A stretch of 39,193 nt of DNA from Spirochaetaceae bacterium (GTDB taxonomy: Bacteria > Spirochaetota > Spirochaetia > Treponematales > Breznakiellaceae). Below, one piece after another: positions 19,531 to 28,563 of the stretch; position 1 is the stretch's first letter; every line of letters starts with the position of its first letter. The position numbers and the translations under genes were made by a program. Location: positions 1-39,193 of the forward strand of contig JAISDG010000052.1 in the NCBI GenBank assembly GCA_031265015.1, read 5' to 3'. Under the pieces are notes generated by a model. That model saw only the letters and a program-made list of their open reading frames with translations, made no database searches and was not told the origin of the DNA.

Positions 19531-20571
19531 CTACTGATCCTGGGCCTTGGCCGCTTCCGCCCGTTCCCGGTTTGCTGCGGCCAGTTCGTCCAGCTTTCTA
19601 AGCGCCGCCCGGGAAGCCGGACTCAGCCTGGGGCAATTCTCGAATGCCCTTGCGGCGCTGTCTCCTCCCCAGCCGGCGTCAAAGCCGGTGATTTGTATGG
19701 TATCGGGGTAAGTAACGGTGGTAAGGGAAGTGCAGTTCCTAAAAGCCATCTCGCCTATAGTTTGAAGACCTGCCGGAAGGGCAAGAGCGGTAAGGGAAGA
19801 GCAGTTCTCAAAAGCCTGGTAACTTATACTTTGAAGACCTGCCGGAAAAATAACGGACCTAAGGGAAATGCAATCCCAAAAAGCCCTCTCTTCGATGGTT
19901 TGAAGACCTGCCGGAAGGGTAACGGCGGCAAGGGAAGTACAGCCCATAAAAGCCTCCCCGCTTATGGTTTGAAGACCTGCCGGAAGGATAACGGTGGTAA
20001 GGGAAGGGCAGTCCTTAAAAGCCCCCCAGCCTATTTCCACCCCTCCGGAGATGGTTACCGTCGTAAGGTTTTCGCAGCCCCAAAAAGTACTGTTCATAAT
20101 TTCAGTTACCCCCGGCGGGATGGTGATGGAACTGAGCTTTGTAAAGGCAAAGGCTGCCTCGCCAATCGACGTCAGGCTTTTGGGAAGCGTGACGGAAGTA
20201 AAGAGCGCGCCGGGAAACGCGTTCTTCCCAATTTCCGTGACCCCCTCGGGGATGGTCACGGAAGCCAGCTCGTTGCCGGGGTTGTAGAAAGCATATGCGT
20301 TGATCTTAGTTACCCCGGCGGGGATAACAACGCCGGTAATCCCGGGGCCTGCTACAGGATCCTCTTCCCTGCCGCTCCCAATTTCCCTGACCGGTAATCC
20401 TTCAATGGCCGCGGGAAACCGTATCTGCGCCGCTTTGCCGGTGTATCTGGTGATAACCAGGCCTTCCCCGTCGCCGGTTAAGGTTACGACAAAGTCCGCC
20501 CCGATCTGGGCAAAGGCCCCGGCCCCGCACAGCGCCGCCAGCAGCAGCGCCCGCGTCAGTTTCCTCATCAT
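19531..20571 (-). CDS. Exported BspA/TpLRR-type leucine-rich repeat protein
   Basis: Signal peptide MMRKLTRALLLAALCGAGAFAQ; 23-aa repeats such as FENCSSLTALALPAGLQTIGEMAFRNCTSLTTV; SD AAGGAG. Confidence 0.9.
   Translation of the reverse strand: MMRKLTRALLLAALCGAGAFAQIGADFVVTLTGDGEGLVITRYTGKAAQIRFPAAIEGLPVREIGSGREEDPVAGPGITGVVIPAGVTKINAYAFYNPGNELASVTIPEGVTEIGKNAFPGALFTSVTLPKSLTSIGEAAFAFTKLSSITIPPGVTEIMNSTFWGCENLTTVTISGGVEIGWGAFKDCPSLTTVILPAGLQTISGEAFMGCTSLAAVTLPAGLQTIEERAFWDCISLRSVIFPAGLQSISYQAFENCSSLTALALPAGLQTIGEMAFRNCTSLTTVTYPDTIQITGFDAGWGGDSAARAFENCPRLSPASRAALRKLDELAAANRERAEAAKAQDQ
19761..19983 (-). repeat. 69-bp tandem coding repeat within the LRR gene
   Basis: tttgaagacctgccgg recurs at 19761, 19830, 19899 and 19968, exactly 69 bp apart. 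Confidence 0.9.
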
Positions 20572-20810
20572 CGTACTCCTTTGCGTTTAACGCCGCGTTG
20601 TAAGCCCGCCGGCATAATTCCTTAATCCGGACGAAGAATTCACCGCGAAGGCGAAAAAGTCGAAAAAGTATAAGAGGCAGGTAAGGAAAGAAAACGCCGC
20701 TTTCATAACTTCGCGCGGTAAACTTCTTCGACTGCGAACCTTCGGTTCGATTCGACCTCGCGGTTATATATTCTTCCCCTTACGGAATAATCGCGCTCCG
20801 GACCTCCTAA

Positions 20811-21062
20811 AGAAGATCTTCGGACTTCCAAAGATGATCTTCGGAGCTCCAAATAAGATTTTCGAACCTCCAAAGAAGATCTTCGGAGCTCCAAAGAAGA
20901 TTTTCGGAACTCCGAAAAAGATTTTTGGACCTCCAAAGAAGATTTTCGGAGCTCCAAAGAAGATTTTCGGAGCTCCAAAGATGATCTTCGGAGCTCCGAA
21001 AAAGATTTTCGGAGCTCCAAAAAAGATCTTCGGACCTCCAAAAAAGATCTTCGGAGCTCCGG
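20811..21062. repeat. Twelve-unit, 21-bp tandem repeat array with two palindromic cores per unit
   Basis: Consensus AGAAGATCTTCGGAGCTCCAA; all 12 units are exactly 21 bp, no spacers; contains AAGATCTT and GGAGCTCC palindromes. Confidence 0.97.
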
Positions 21063-21210
21063 AGATGATGTATCTGCCTCCCGGCCCGTACCCAGCATGA
21101 ATGTACGGTATCACGGGGCGGAAAAAGGAGTCAACGGCTCAAAAATGAGCCGCCCGCCGCAATTCGAAGTATTGTCGATCCTCCGGGGTTCGTGGTAAAA
21201 TACGTATTGT

Positions 21211-22422
21211 ATGAAAAGGATAGCCTTCTGTTTAGTGTTCCCGCTGTTATGGGCCTGCGCCGGGGCTCCCGGTCCCGGTCCCGGCCATGATACCTACTAT
21301 GTCATGGCCGGGGGCAGCGACCGCAACGACGGGCTTTCGGAACAAACGCCCTTTCGATCGCTTTTTAAAGCCCTGGTGATGGTAGCGGAGGGTCCCGTTA
21401 AAACCGTTACGGTGATCGGCGCCCTTGATCTGGCCAGCGAGCAGTCTTCAAATAACGAGCGGGTTTTTCTTATCCAGGGTACGGGCAGGGATCCGGTTCT
21501 TATCCGGGGAAAATCTTCCGGCCCGGAGCCGGCGGCGCTTTCCGCCGCGGGCAGCGGCCGCCGGGTTATTCTGGTCAAGGGTGTTGTGAACGTCCGTTTT
21601 GAGGAAATAGAAATTTCCGGGGGAACCGCTTCCGGCGACGGCGGCGGCGGCATGGAAATCGGCCCCGGAGCGCTGGTTACCCTGGGATCCGGCGCGGTAC
21701 TTCGGGACAACAGTTCCGGCAGTATCGGCGGCGGCGTGGTCATTGCCCCCGGGGGCGCGTTTACCCTTGACGGCGGCAGAATTCTCAATAACCGCTCCGA
21801 AGGGGTGGGCGGGGGAGTCGCGGTGGTGGGAAAGACCAGCGTCCTGGCTTTCAGGGGCGGCGAAATTTCCGAAAACCACGGCCAGGGCGGCGGCGGCGTC
21901 GCGGTGTCCCAGGACGCGAACTTTATCTTTTCCGGCGGCATTATCCGGGACAATACGGCGGATTTTGCCGGCGGCGGGGTGATGGCCGGCCAGAACGGGA
22001 TATTTACCATGGAGGGGGGAGTTCTCCGGGGCAACCGGTCCGCCGGTTCCGGGGGCGGCGTCGCCCTGCTGGTCGGGGGGAATGTTACCCTCAAGGGCGG
22101 CGAGATCCACGGCAACCGGGCGGCGGAACACGGCGGCGGCATTGCTTCCGATGAATCCAGCGTTATTACCGTCCAGGGGGGCTATGTCTCCGCCAACCGG
22201 GCGGCCTCCCGGGGCGGGGGGATCTTTACCGCGGGCTCCTTTGTTAAGTCCGGGGGGACGATTTACGGAAACGATGTGCCCGAGGACGAATCCAATGCCG
22301 CTCCCTCCGGGGCCGCGGTGTTTGTGTACCGTGATGACGAGGTATATAAAATCCGGGAAAAAAGCGCCGGGGAAAATCTTATTTTGGACAGTTCCGCGGA
22401 TGACGGCTGGGCTGCCGACTAG
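21211..22422 (+). CDS. Putative lipoprotein with right-handed beta-helix / POMP-like repeats
   Basis: Lipobox-like MKRIAFCLVFPLLWACAG; repeated GGGVAV...GGxIxxNxA pattern. Confidence 0.85.
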   Translation: MKRIAFCLVFPLLWACAGAPGPGPGHDTYYVMAGGSDRNDGLSEQTPFRSLFKALVMVAEGPVKTVTVIGALDLASEQSSNNERVFLIQGTGRDPVLIRGKSSGPEPAALSAAGSGRRVILVKGVVNVRFEEIEISGGTASGDGGGGMEIGPGALVTLGSGAVLRDNSSGSIGGGVVIAPGGAFTLDGGRILNNRSEGVGGGVAVVGKTSVLAFRGGEISENHGQGGGGVAVSQDANFIFSGGIIRDNTADFAGGGVMAGQNGIFTMEGGVLRGNRSAGSGGGVALLVGGNVTLKGGEIHGNRAAEHGGGIASDESSVITVQGGYVSANRAASRGGGIFTAGSFVKSGGTIYGNDVPEDESNAAPSGAAVFVYRDDEVYKIREKSAGENLILDSSADDGWAAD

Positions 22423-22423
22423 G

Positions 22424-24256
22424 TCACTCCGTCCGTCTGACCGCCTTATAAAGATCCTCCCGGCTTAGTTCCACCCAAAGGGGCCTTCCGTGGGGGCACC
22501 GGGGAAGGCTCCCGTTTTTACCCAGGGCCAGCGCCGCTTCGGCCATGGCCAGGGCGGCGGCGTCGTCCAGATAGCCGCCGTCCTTGATCGCCGCCTTGCA
22601 GGACGCCGTGGCGGCCCAGCGTTCGGCGATATTTTCCCCCGCGTCCCGGAGGGAAAGGATATTTTTTACCGTTTCGCCGTCGTCGAGTTTCCATCCCGCG
22701 GGGAGCGCTTCGATGCGCCAGGTTCCGCCGCCTTCGCTTTCCAGAACGATGCCGAGTTTTGCCAGTTCTTCCCGCCGGGTTTGAAGAAAGCTATCCTCCC
22801 CGGCGCTGCCGGTGGTAAAGGGGATAGCCACCAGCAGTTCCTGGGTTGTGACGGGACCCGCCAGAAAATGGTTGTAGAGGAGCCGTTCATGGGCGGCGTG
22901 CTGGTCGATTAAAAAAAGCCGCTCCCCCTTTTCCACGATGATAAAGAGGCCGAAGGCCCGGCCGATAAGCCGGGGCGAACCATACGCCGCCGCCGGTTCC
23001 GCAACCGTATCCGGCAGGTCCCCTTCGTATACGCCGTATGCGCCCTCCGGGGGATTATAGGGCCTTGTTCCGGGAAGCGGGGCAAAGTCATTCCGCCGTT
23101 CCAGCAGCGCCGTCATGGCCAGGGCCCGGGGGGAGCCGAAGTTCAGTTCGCTTTCCTCCGGGCCCCGGGCCGCGGAGAAAGCGCCGCCGGCGGGGACGGT
23201 CCGGCCCGCGTACTCCCGGAGGGCGCTGCTGACCGCGTGGTGAATCGCCCCGGAATCGGCAAAGCGGACCTCCCGTTTTGCGGGGTGGACGTTAAAGTCG
23301 GCCAGCGCGGGATCCACTTCCACAAACACCGCCCCCAGGGGATGGCTTCCGTTGGGGAAAAAACCCTGGAGGCCGTATTCCAGGGCCTGCATAAGGCCGA
23401 AGTCCTGGATCCGCCGCCTGTTGGCAAAGATATACTGCTGCCGCCGGTCCTGGCGGTACAGTTCGGGGCCGCCGAAAATGACCGTTACCGTAAAGCCCCG
23501 GCCTTCCGCTTCGACGGTATGGAGAAACCGCCCTTCGCCGCCGGACAGCAAAAGTTCGGCGAAGCGGTTTTTGAGGCCCGCAGGTTCGGCGGCGCTGCCC
23601 GCGGATTCGGCGGCGGATTCCGGCGCGCCGCCGGCGGGAATTTCGGGTCCCTCCGGCGCGGGTTCCGTCCGGGGCAGCAGATGCAGTTTGAGTACGCCGT
23701 CCTGGGCGAAGCGGAAGGATACTCCGGGAAAGGCCAGGGCTTTTTCCACCAGGACCTGCCTGCACAGGGCCGTTTCGCCGGCTTCCCGTTTCAGAAAACG
23801 CCTGCGGGCGGGGATGGCGGCGAAGAGGCCGAAGGCCCTGACGCTGGTTCCCCTGGTGCGGCGGCTCTGCCGTGTTTCCCCCGTGCCGGTATCCAGCAGC
23901 CAGGCTTCCCCGCCGCCGGTACCGGTTAGTATTTCAAGCCGGGCCACCGCGGCGGCGGCGGCCAGGGCTTCGCCCCGGAAGCCCAGGGTGGTAGAGCGGG
24001 AAAGATCGTCCAGGGATTGAATTTTGCTGGTGGCGTGGCTTTGAACGCAGAGTTCCAGATCGGCACGGTCCATCCCCCGTCCGTCATCGATTACTTCGAC
24101 CTTGTTCATGCCGCCGCTTTCAATGGAAAGCTCAATCCGGCCCGCTCCGGCGTCAAGGGCGTTATCGATAAATTCCCGGACCAGCGCCGCGGGCCGTTCG
24201 ATAACTTCGCCGGCGGCGATCTTTTGCGCTTCCGCCGGAGGCAGGATCCGGATCAT
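22424..24256 (-). CDS. mutL: DNA mismatch repair protein MutL (endonuclease-type C-terminus)
   Basis: GHKL motifs EFIDNALDAGA, DDGRGM, TLGFRGEAL; C-terminal DQHAAHERLLYN, SCKAAIK and CPHGRP motifs. Confidence 0.97.
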   Translation of the reverse strand: MIRILPPAEAQKIAAGEVIERPAALVREFIDNALDAGAGRIELSIESGGMNKVEVIDDGRGMDRADLELCVQSHATSKIQSLDDLSRSTTLGFRGEALAAAAAVARLEILTGTGGGEAWLLDTGTGETRQSRRTRGTSVRAFGLFAAIPARRRFLKREAGETALCRQVLVEKALAFPGVSFRFAQDGVLKLHLLPRTEPAPEGPEIPAGGAPESAAESAGSAAEPAGLKNRFAELLLSGGEGRFLHTVEAEGRGFTVTVIFGGPELYRQDRRQQYIFANRRRIQDFGLMQALEYGLQGFFPNGSHPLGAVFVEVDPALADFNVHPAKREVRFADSGAIHHAVSSALREYAGRTVPAGGAFSAARGPEESELNFGSPRALAMTALLERRNDFAPLPGTRPYNPPEGAYGVYEGDLPDTVAEPAAAYGSPRLIGRAFGLFIIVEKGERLFLIDQHAAHERLLYNHFLAGPVTTQELLVAIPFTTGSAGEDSFLQTRREELAKLGIVLESEGGGTWRIEALPAGWKLDDGETVKNILSLRDAGENIAERWAATASCKAAIKDGGYLDDAAALAMAEAALALGKNGSLPRCPHGRPLWVELSREDLYKAVRRTE

Positions 24257-24483
24257 TCGCCGCCGAAAAGATCCAGCTCGGGGCTGTCCTGGGCTTTCGC
24301 GTCGGGAGCGTTAAGGAGTATCTCGATGCGGCTTTCAATTTTTTCCAGATCCTTTTCCAGGGAACGGGCCAGTTTGATTCCCTCTTCAAAGGCTTTAAGG
24401 GCCTCTTCCAGGGGAATGTCGGTCCTCCGGATGGTTTCACCCAGGGTTTCCAGGTTTAAAAGCCGTTCTTCAAAGTTTTTCAT
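24253..24483 (-). CDS. xseB: Exodeoxyribonuclease VII small subunit
   Basis: NFEERLLNLETLGETIRRTDIPLEEALKAFEEGIKLARSLEKDLEKIESRIEIL; next to xseA. Confidence 0.93.
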   Translation of the reverse strand: MKNFEERLLNLETLGETIRRTDIPLEEALKAFEEGIKLARSLEKDLEKIESRIEILLNAPDAKAQDSPELDLFGGE

Positions 24484-24505
24484 AACCGCCCTTAGTATAC
24501 CCCGT

Positions 24506-25735
24506 TTAGGGGATACTGTCCTCCGTTTTTTCTGTTCTGGCTTTAACCAGTCCCGCCAGCAGCCGTATCGAAAGCCCGTCCCCGGCCAGGGCGTCTTCCG
24601 GGCGGCGTAAAACCAGGCCGGTCCGTTCGTTGGTTACCACCGAAAAGCCCCGTTCCAGTACCGCCAGGGGGCTGCCCGCTTCCAGCCGGGCCGCTGCCAG
24701 TTCGGCCCGCCGGCGGTAACCGGCAATCCGTTCCGTCAGGCTTTTCAGGATCGCCTCCTTGGCGTCGTCAAAGCGGACCAGGGCCGGCTGCAGGATTGCC
24801 CGGAAGCGCCGTTCCAGATCGTCGATACCGAAAGGTTTTGCCAGAAGCCGGGCCCGGTCTATTCGGGCTTTGACGGCGCCGCCGAGTGTTTCCTTAAGCG
24901 CCCCGATCCGCAGGCGCGTTTCGTTCCGGCTGGCGCTGACCAGCTCCGCCGCCGCCGAGGGGGTAGGGGCCCGGAGGTCCGCGGCCAAATCCGACAGGGC
25001 GTTGTCTATTTCGTGGCCCACCGCGCTGATCACGGGAATATCCGATTCCGCCACGGCCCGGACCACAACTTCTTCGGAAAAGGGCAGCAGATCCTCCAGG
25101 GAACCGCCCCCCCGGCCTACAATAAGCACCTCCGCCAGGTTCCACCGGTTGGCCTGTTCTATCCGCCGGGCAATGACCGGCGCCGCGTCAACCCCCTGTA
25201 CCGGAGCGGGAAGGATAATGATCCTGATCCCCTCTGCCCGGCGTTTTAAAATGTTAAGGATATCCTGGACCGCCGCCCCGGTGGGAGAGCTGACCACCCC
25301 CACGGTTTCGGGAAACCGGGGGATGGGTTTTTTCCGTTCCGGGTCAAAAAGCCCTTCCGCGGCCAGGGCCCGCTTCCGGTTTTCCAGCATTGCCAGGATG
25401 TTTCCGGCTCCCGCAAGTTCCATATCTTCGCAGACCAGCTGGTAATTTCCCCGCTGGGGGTATACGGAGATCCGCCCCCGGGCCCGGAGGAGCATGCCGT
25501 CCCTGGGTTCAAACCCCAGGAAGGGCATGCGGTTTTTAAACATCACCCCGTCGATTTTCGCCCCCGGGTCTTTGAGGGAAAAGTACAGATGTCCCGTACT
25601 GGAAGGGCGGCAGTTGGAAAGCTCCCCCTCCACCAGTACCTGGGGAAATCCGTTTTCAAGACTGGCCTGAATAAGGCCGGTTAATTCGGAAACGGTATAT
25701 TTTTGCGGAGCCTCGCCGGTAAACCGCGGGTACAT
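24506..25735 (-). CDS. xseA: Exodeoxyribonuclease VII large subunit
   Basis: OB domain VLVEGELSNCRPSSTGHLYFSLKD; VGVVSSPTGAAVQDIL; VGRGGGSLEDL; SAVGHEIDNALSDLAADLRAPTPSAAAEL. Confidence 0.97.
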   Translation of the reverse strand: MYPRFTGEAPQKYTVSELTGLIQASLENGFPQVLVEGELSNCRPSSTGHLYFSLKDPGAKIDGVMFKNRMPFLGFEPRDGMLLRARGRISVYPQRGNYQLVCEDMELAGAGNILAMLENRKRALAAEGLFDPERKKPIPRFPETVGVVSSPTGAAVQDILNILKRRAEGIRIIILPAPVQGVDAAPVIARRIEQANRWNLAEVLIVGRGGGSLEDLLPFSEEVVVRAVAESDIPVISAVGHEIDNALSDLAADLRAPTPSAAAELVSASRNETRLRIGALKETLGGAVKARIDRARLLAKPFGIDDLERRFRAILQPALVRFDDAKEAILKSLTERIAGYRRRAELAAARLEAGSPLAVLERGFSVVTNERTGLVLRRPEDALAGDGLSIRLLAGLVKARTEKTEDSIP

Positions 25736-25741
25736 GGGGGG

Positions 25742-27229
25742 TCAGAACTCCGGTTTAGGGACATGCCGCACTATCGGATTCCTGGCCGCCGCGGTTTCGT
25801 CCAGCCGGCCCACGGGGGTCGTGTGGGGCGCTTCCCTAAGGAGTTCCGGCCGGGTTCCGGCTTCTTCGGCAATGGCCTTAAGGGCCAGGGCAAAGGCTTC
25901 CAGGGTTTCTTTGCTTTCCGTCTCGGTGGGCTCCGCCATAAAGGCCTCCCTGACGATGAGGGGAAAGTATACCGTGGGCGGATGAAAACCGTAGTCGATC
26001 AGCCGCTTGGCGATGTCGATGGTATGGATACCGTTTCCCAAATCCGGAGACGCGGTAAATTCGTGCATGCAGGGACGATCCGCCCCATAGGGAACAGGGT
26101 AGTCGTCTTTGACGAGGGCCCGCAGATAATTGGCGTTGAGCACCGCGTATTCCGAAACCCGCTTAAGTCCCGCGGCCCCCAGGGTTCTGACATACGCATA
26201 GGCCCGGGCCAGGACGGAAAAATTTCCGTTAAAGGCCTTGAGCCGGCCGATGGACTGCCGGGGCCGCTCCAGCCGGTAACGGCTGTCCGGCTCCGCCGGA
26301 CAGCCGCCGGGACTTTTGCCGGCCACCGGACCGGGAAGGAAGGGACAGAGGGTTTTTCCCGCCATCACCGCTCCCGCTCCGGGGCCGCCGCCGCCGTGGG
26401 GGGTGGAAAAGGTTTTGTGGAGGTTAAGGTGCATAACGTCAAAGCCCAGGTCCGCGGGCTTTACGATCCCCATGAGGGCGTTCATATTGGCCCCGTCGCC
26501 GTAGACCAGGCCCCCCGCTTCGTGGATCATGGCGGTGATCACGGCGATATTTTTTTCAAAAAGCCCCAGGGTACCGGGGTTGGTGATCATCAGCCCCGCG
26601 AGGTCCGCCGCTTTGCCGCCGGATACCGCTTCTTCCAGGGCGGCCATGTCCACCGCGCCGGAGGCGTCGGAGGGAATCGTTTCGGTACCGAAGCCCGCCA
26701 TGGTACAGGTAGCGGGGTTGGTACCGTGGGCGGAATCGGGGATCAGCACCCGTTTCCGTTCCCTGTCTCCCCGGCTCAGGTGCCAGGCGCGGATCATCAG
26801 GATCCCCGCCAGTTCGCCCTGGGCTCCCGCGGCGGCCTGGAGGGAACATCCTTCAAAACCCGTCACCGCCTTGAGGGCTTCCTGGAGCCGGTACATCAGC
26901 TCCAGGTTTCCCTGGTTTCCCGAATCGGGAACCAGGGGATGGGAAAGGCGGAAGCCCCGGAACGAGGCGGCCTCTTCGTTCATCCTGGGGTTGTACTTCA
27001 TGGTACAGGACCCCAGGGGATAGAACTGGCCGTCGACGGAAAAATTTTTACGGGAAAGCCGGGTAAAGTGGCGGACCACCGCCGCCTCGTCCAGTTCGGG
27101 CAGGAAGAGGTCTTTCCGGGCCAGTTTTTCCGGCAGGGGCGTTTCGGGAACATCCGCTTCGGGAAGGATCACCCCGGATCTTCCCGGGGAACTTTCTTCA
27201 TAAACGGTAGGTGTTTCGTATACATTCAT
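25742..27229 (-). CDS. gcvPB: Glycine dehydrogenase (decarboxylating) subunit 2
   Basis: PLP-lysine region HLNLHKTFSTPHGGGGPGAG; PLGSCTMKYNPRMNE; CSLQAAAGAQGE. Confidence 0.96.
   Translation of the reverse strand: MNVYETPTVYEESSPGRSGVILPEADVPETPLPEKLARKDLFLPELDEAAVVRHFTRLSRKNFSVDGQFYPLGSCTMKYNPRMNEEAASFRGFRLSHPLVPDSGNQGNLELMYRLQEALKAVTGFEGCSLQAAAGAQGELAGILMIRAWHLSRGDRERKRVLIPDSAHGTNPATCTMAGFGTETIPSDASGAVDMAALEEAVSGGKAADLAGLMITNPGTLGLFEKNIAVITAMIHEAGGLVYGDGANMNALMGIVKPADLGFDVMHLNLHKTFSTPHGGGGPGAGAVMAGKTLCPFLPGPVAGKSPGGCPAEPDSRYRLERPRQSIGRLKAFNGNFSVLARAYAYVRTLGAAGLKRVSEYAVLNANYLRALVKDDYPVPYGADRPCMHEFTASPDLGNGIHTIDIAKRLIDYGFHPPTVYFPLIVREAFMAEPTETESKETLEAFALALKAIAEEAGTRPELLREAPHTTPVGRLDETAAARNPIVRHVPKPEF
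26280..26306. repeat. 11-bp perfect inverted repeat with 5-nt loop inside gcvPB
   Basis: CGGCTGTCCGG-ctccg-CCGGACAGCCG. Confidence 0.9.
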
Positions 27230-28563
27230 TTGCAGAGCTCCCCCAGGGCGGCGGCAAGGGCGTCGATGTCCTCCCTGGAATTCATCTCGGTTACACAGAC
27301 CAGGAGGGCGTTTTCTTCGCCGGGGAAATACCGGCCCAGGGGAAGCCCCGGCACAATTCCCTTTTTACCCAGGGCCTCAAAAGCCTCTTCCGCCGTTTTT
27401 CCCGCCGGAAGCCGGACGGTAAATTCCCTGAAGAAATCGGATACTCCCTCCGCGGCGCTGAAACCCGGAAGGGAAGCAATCCGGGAGGCCGCGTAGCGGG
27501 AACGGTTCCAGCAGAGTTCCGCCGTTTTGCGCAGCCCCGTTTTTCCCATGAGGGAAAGGTAGATACAGGAACGGAGCATGGAAAGCCCCTGGTTGGAACA
27601 GATATTGGACAGGGCCCGTTCCCGGCGGATGTGCTGTTCCCGGGCGGAAAGGGTCAGGACATAACCCCGCCTTCCCCGGGCGTCCCGGGCCTCGCCCGCG
27701 ATACGGCCGGGAATCTTCCGCATCAGCTCCCGGGTAACCGCCATGATTCCAAGCAGGGGGCCGCCGTAGTTCATGTCGTTCCCCAGGCTTTGGCCTTCGG
27801 CGGTGACAATGTCCGCCCCGTATTCGCCGGGACTTTTAAGGAGGCCGCACATAATCGGATCCGCGTGGACGATAAAGAGGCCCCCGGCCCGGTGGATCGC
27901 TTCGGCCGCGCCGTCCAGGCTGGGGATGGTTCCAAAAAAGTCCGGATACGCCGCCACCAGACAGGCGGGGGAATCCCCTTTTTTAAGGCTTTCCCCGGGA
28001 GGGCCGGTATATTCTTCCACCAGGGGATGGTACGCGGAAAGGTACAGGGCAAGGACTTCCTTGTATTCCGGGTGAAGGGCGGCGGGGATCAGTACCCGCG
28101 CTTCCGCCTCGCCCTTTTGCTTAAGGGCGATGATCACCGCCTCCGCCAGGGCTGTCGCGCCGTCATAGTGGCCGGCGTTGACCACGTCCATGCCGAAAAG
28201 GGCGGCAACCATGCTCTGGTATTCAAAAATGGCCTGGAGGGTTCCCTGGCTGACTTCGGCCTGGTAGGGGGTATAGGCGGTAAGAAATTCCCCCCGGGAC
28301 GCCAGGGCGCTTACCGCGGCGGGAATAAAGTGGCGGTACAATCCCCCGCCGAGAAACCAGCGGCGGTTTCCCGCGTGGATGTTCCGGTCCGCCATCGCGG
28401 AAATTTCCCGCAGGACTTCGGCCTCGCTTTTTCCCCCTTCCATGTTCAGCGGGGGAAAGCGGTACGCGTCGGGGATCTCGCGGAAAAGTTCTTCCAGGGA
28501 GCCGATGCCCAGAAACCGGAGCATCTCTTCCCGCTGGGTATCGGTTACGGGGATGTAGGGCAC
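27226..28563 (-). CDS. gcvPA: Glycine dehydrogenase (decarboxylating) subunit 1
   Basis: FLGGGLYRHFIPAAV, FLTAYTPYQAEVSQGTLQAIFEYQSMV; ATGA overlap with gcvPB. Confidence 0.96.
   Translation of the reverse strand: MPYIPVTDTQREEMLRFLGIGSLEELFREIPDAYRFPPLNMEGGKSEAEVLREISAMADRNIHAGNRRWFLGGGLYRHFIPAAVSALASRGEFLTAYTPYQAEVSQGTLQAIFEYQSMVAALFGMDVVNAGHYDGATALAEAVIIALKQKGEAEARVLIPAALHPEYKEVLALYLSAYHPLVEEYTGPPGESLKKGDSPACLVAAYPDFFGTIPSLDGAAEAIHRAGGLFIVHADPIMCGLLKSPGEYGADIVTAEGQSLGNDMNYGGPLLGIMAVTRELMRKIPGRIAGEARDARGRRGYVLTLSAREQHIRRERALSNICSNQGLSMLRSCIYLSLMGKTGLRKTAELCWNRSRYAASRIASLPGFSAAEGVSDFFREFTVRLPAGKTAEEAFEALGKKGIVPGLPLGRYFPGEENALLVCVTEMNSREDIDALAAALGELCK

Noticed and set aside
20734-20760. tRNA T-arm-like GGTTCGATTCG
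   Set aside because: Flanking bases do not form the required T-stem or a cloverleaf; better explained as a short hairpin.
20811-21062. CRISPR array
   Set aside because: Units are contiguous with no unique spacers and no cas genes nearby.
20703-21114. Minus ORFs (LELRRSS)n and (KIFFGAP)n and plus ORF (KKIFGAP)n as real proteins
   Set aside because: Open frames follow automatically from a 21-bp repeat without stops; no SD at the starts. Kept as a repeat-array finding, not as CDS.
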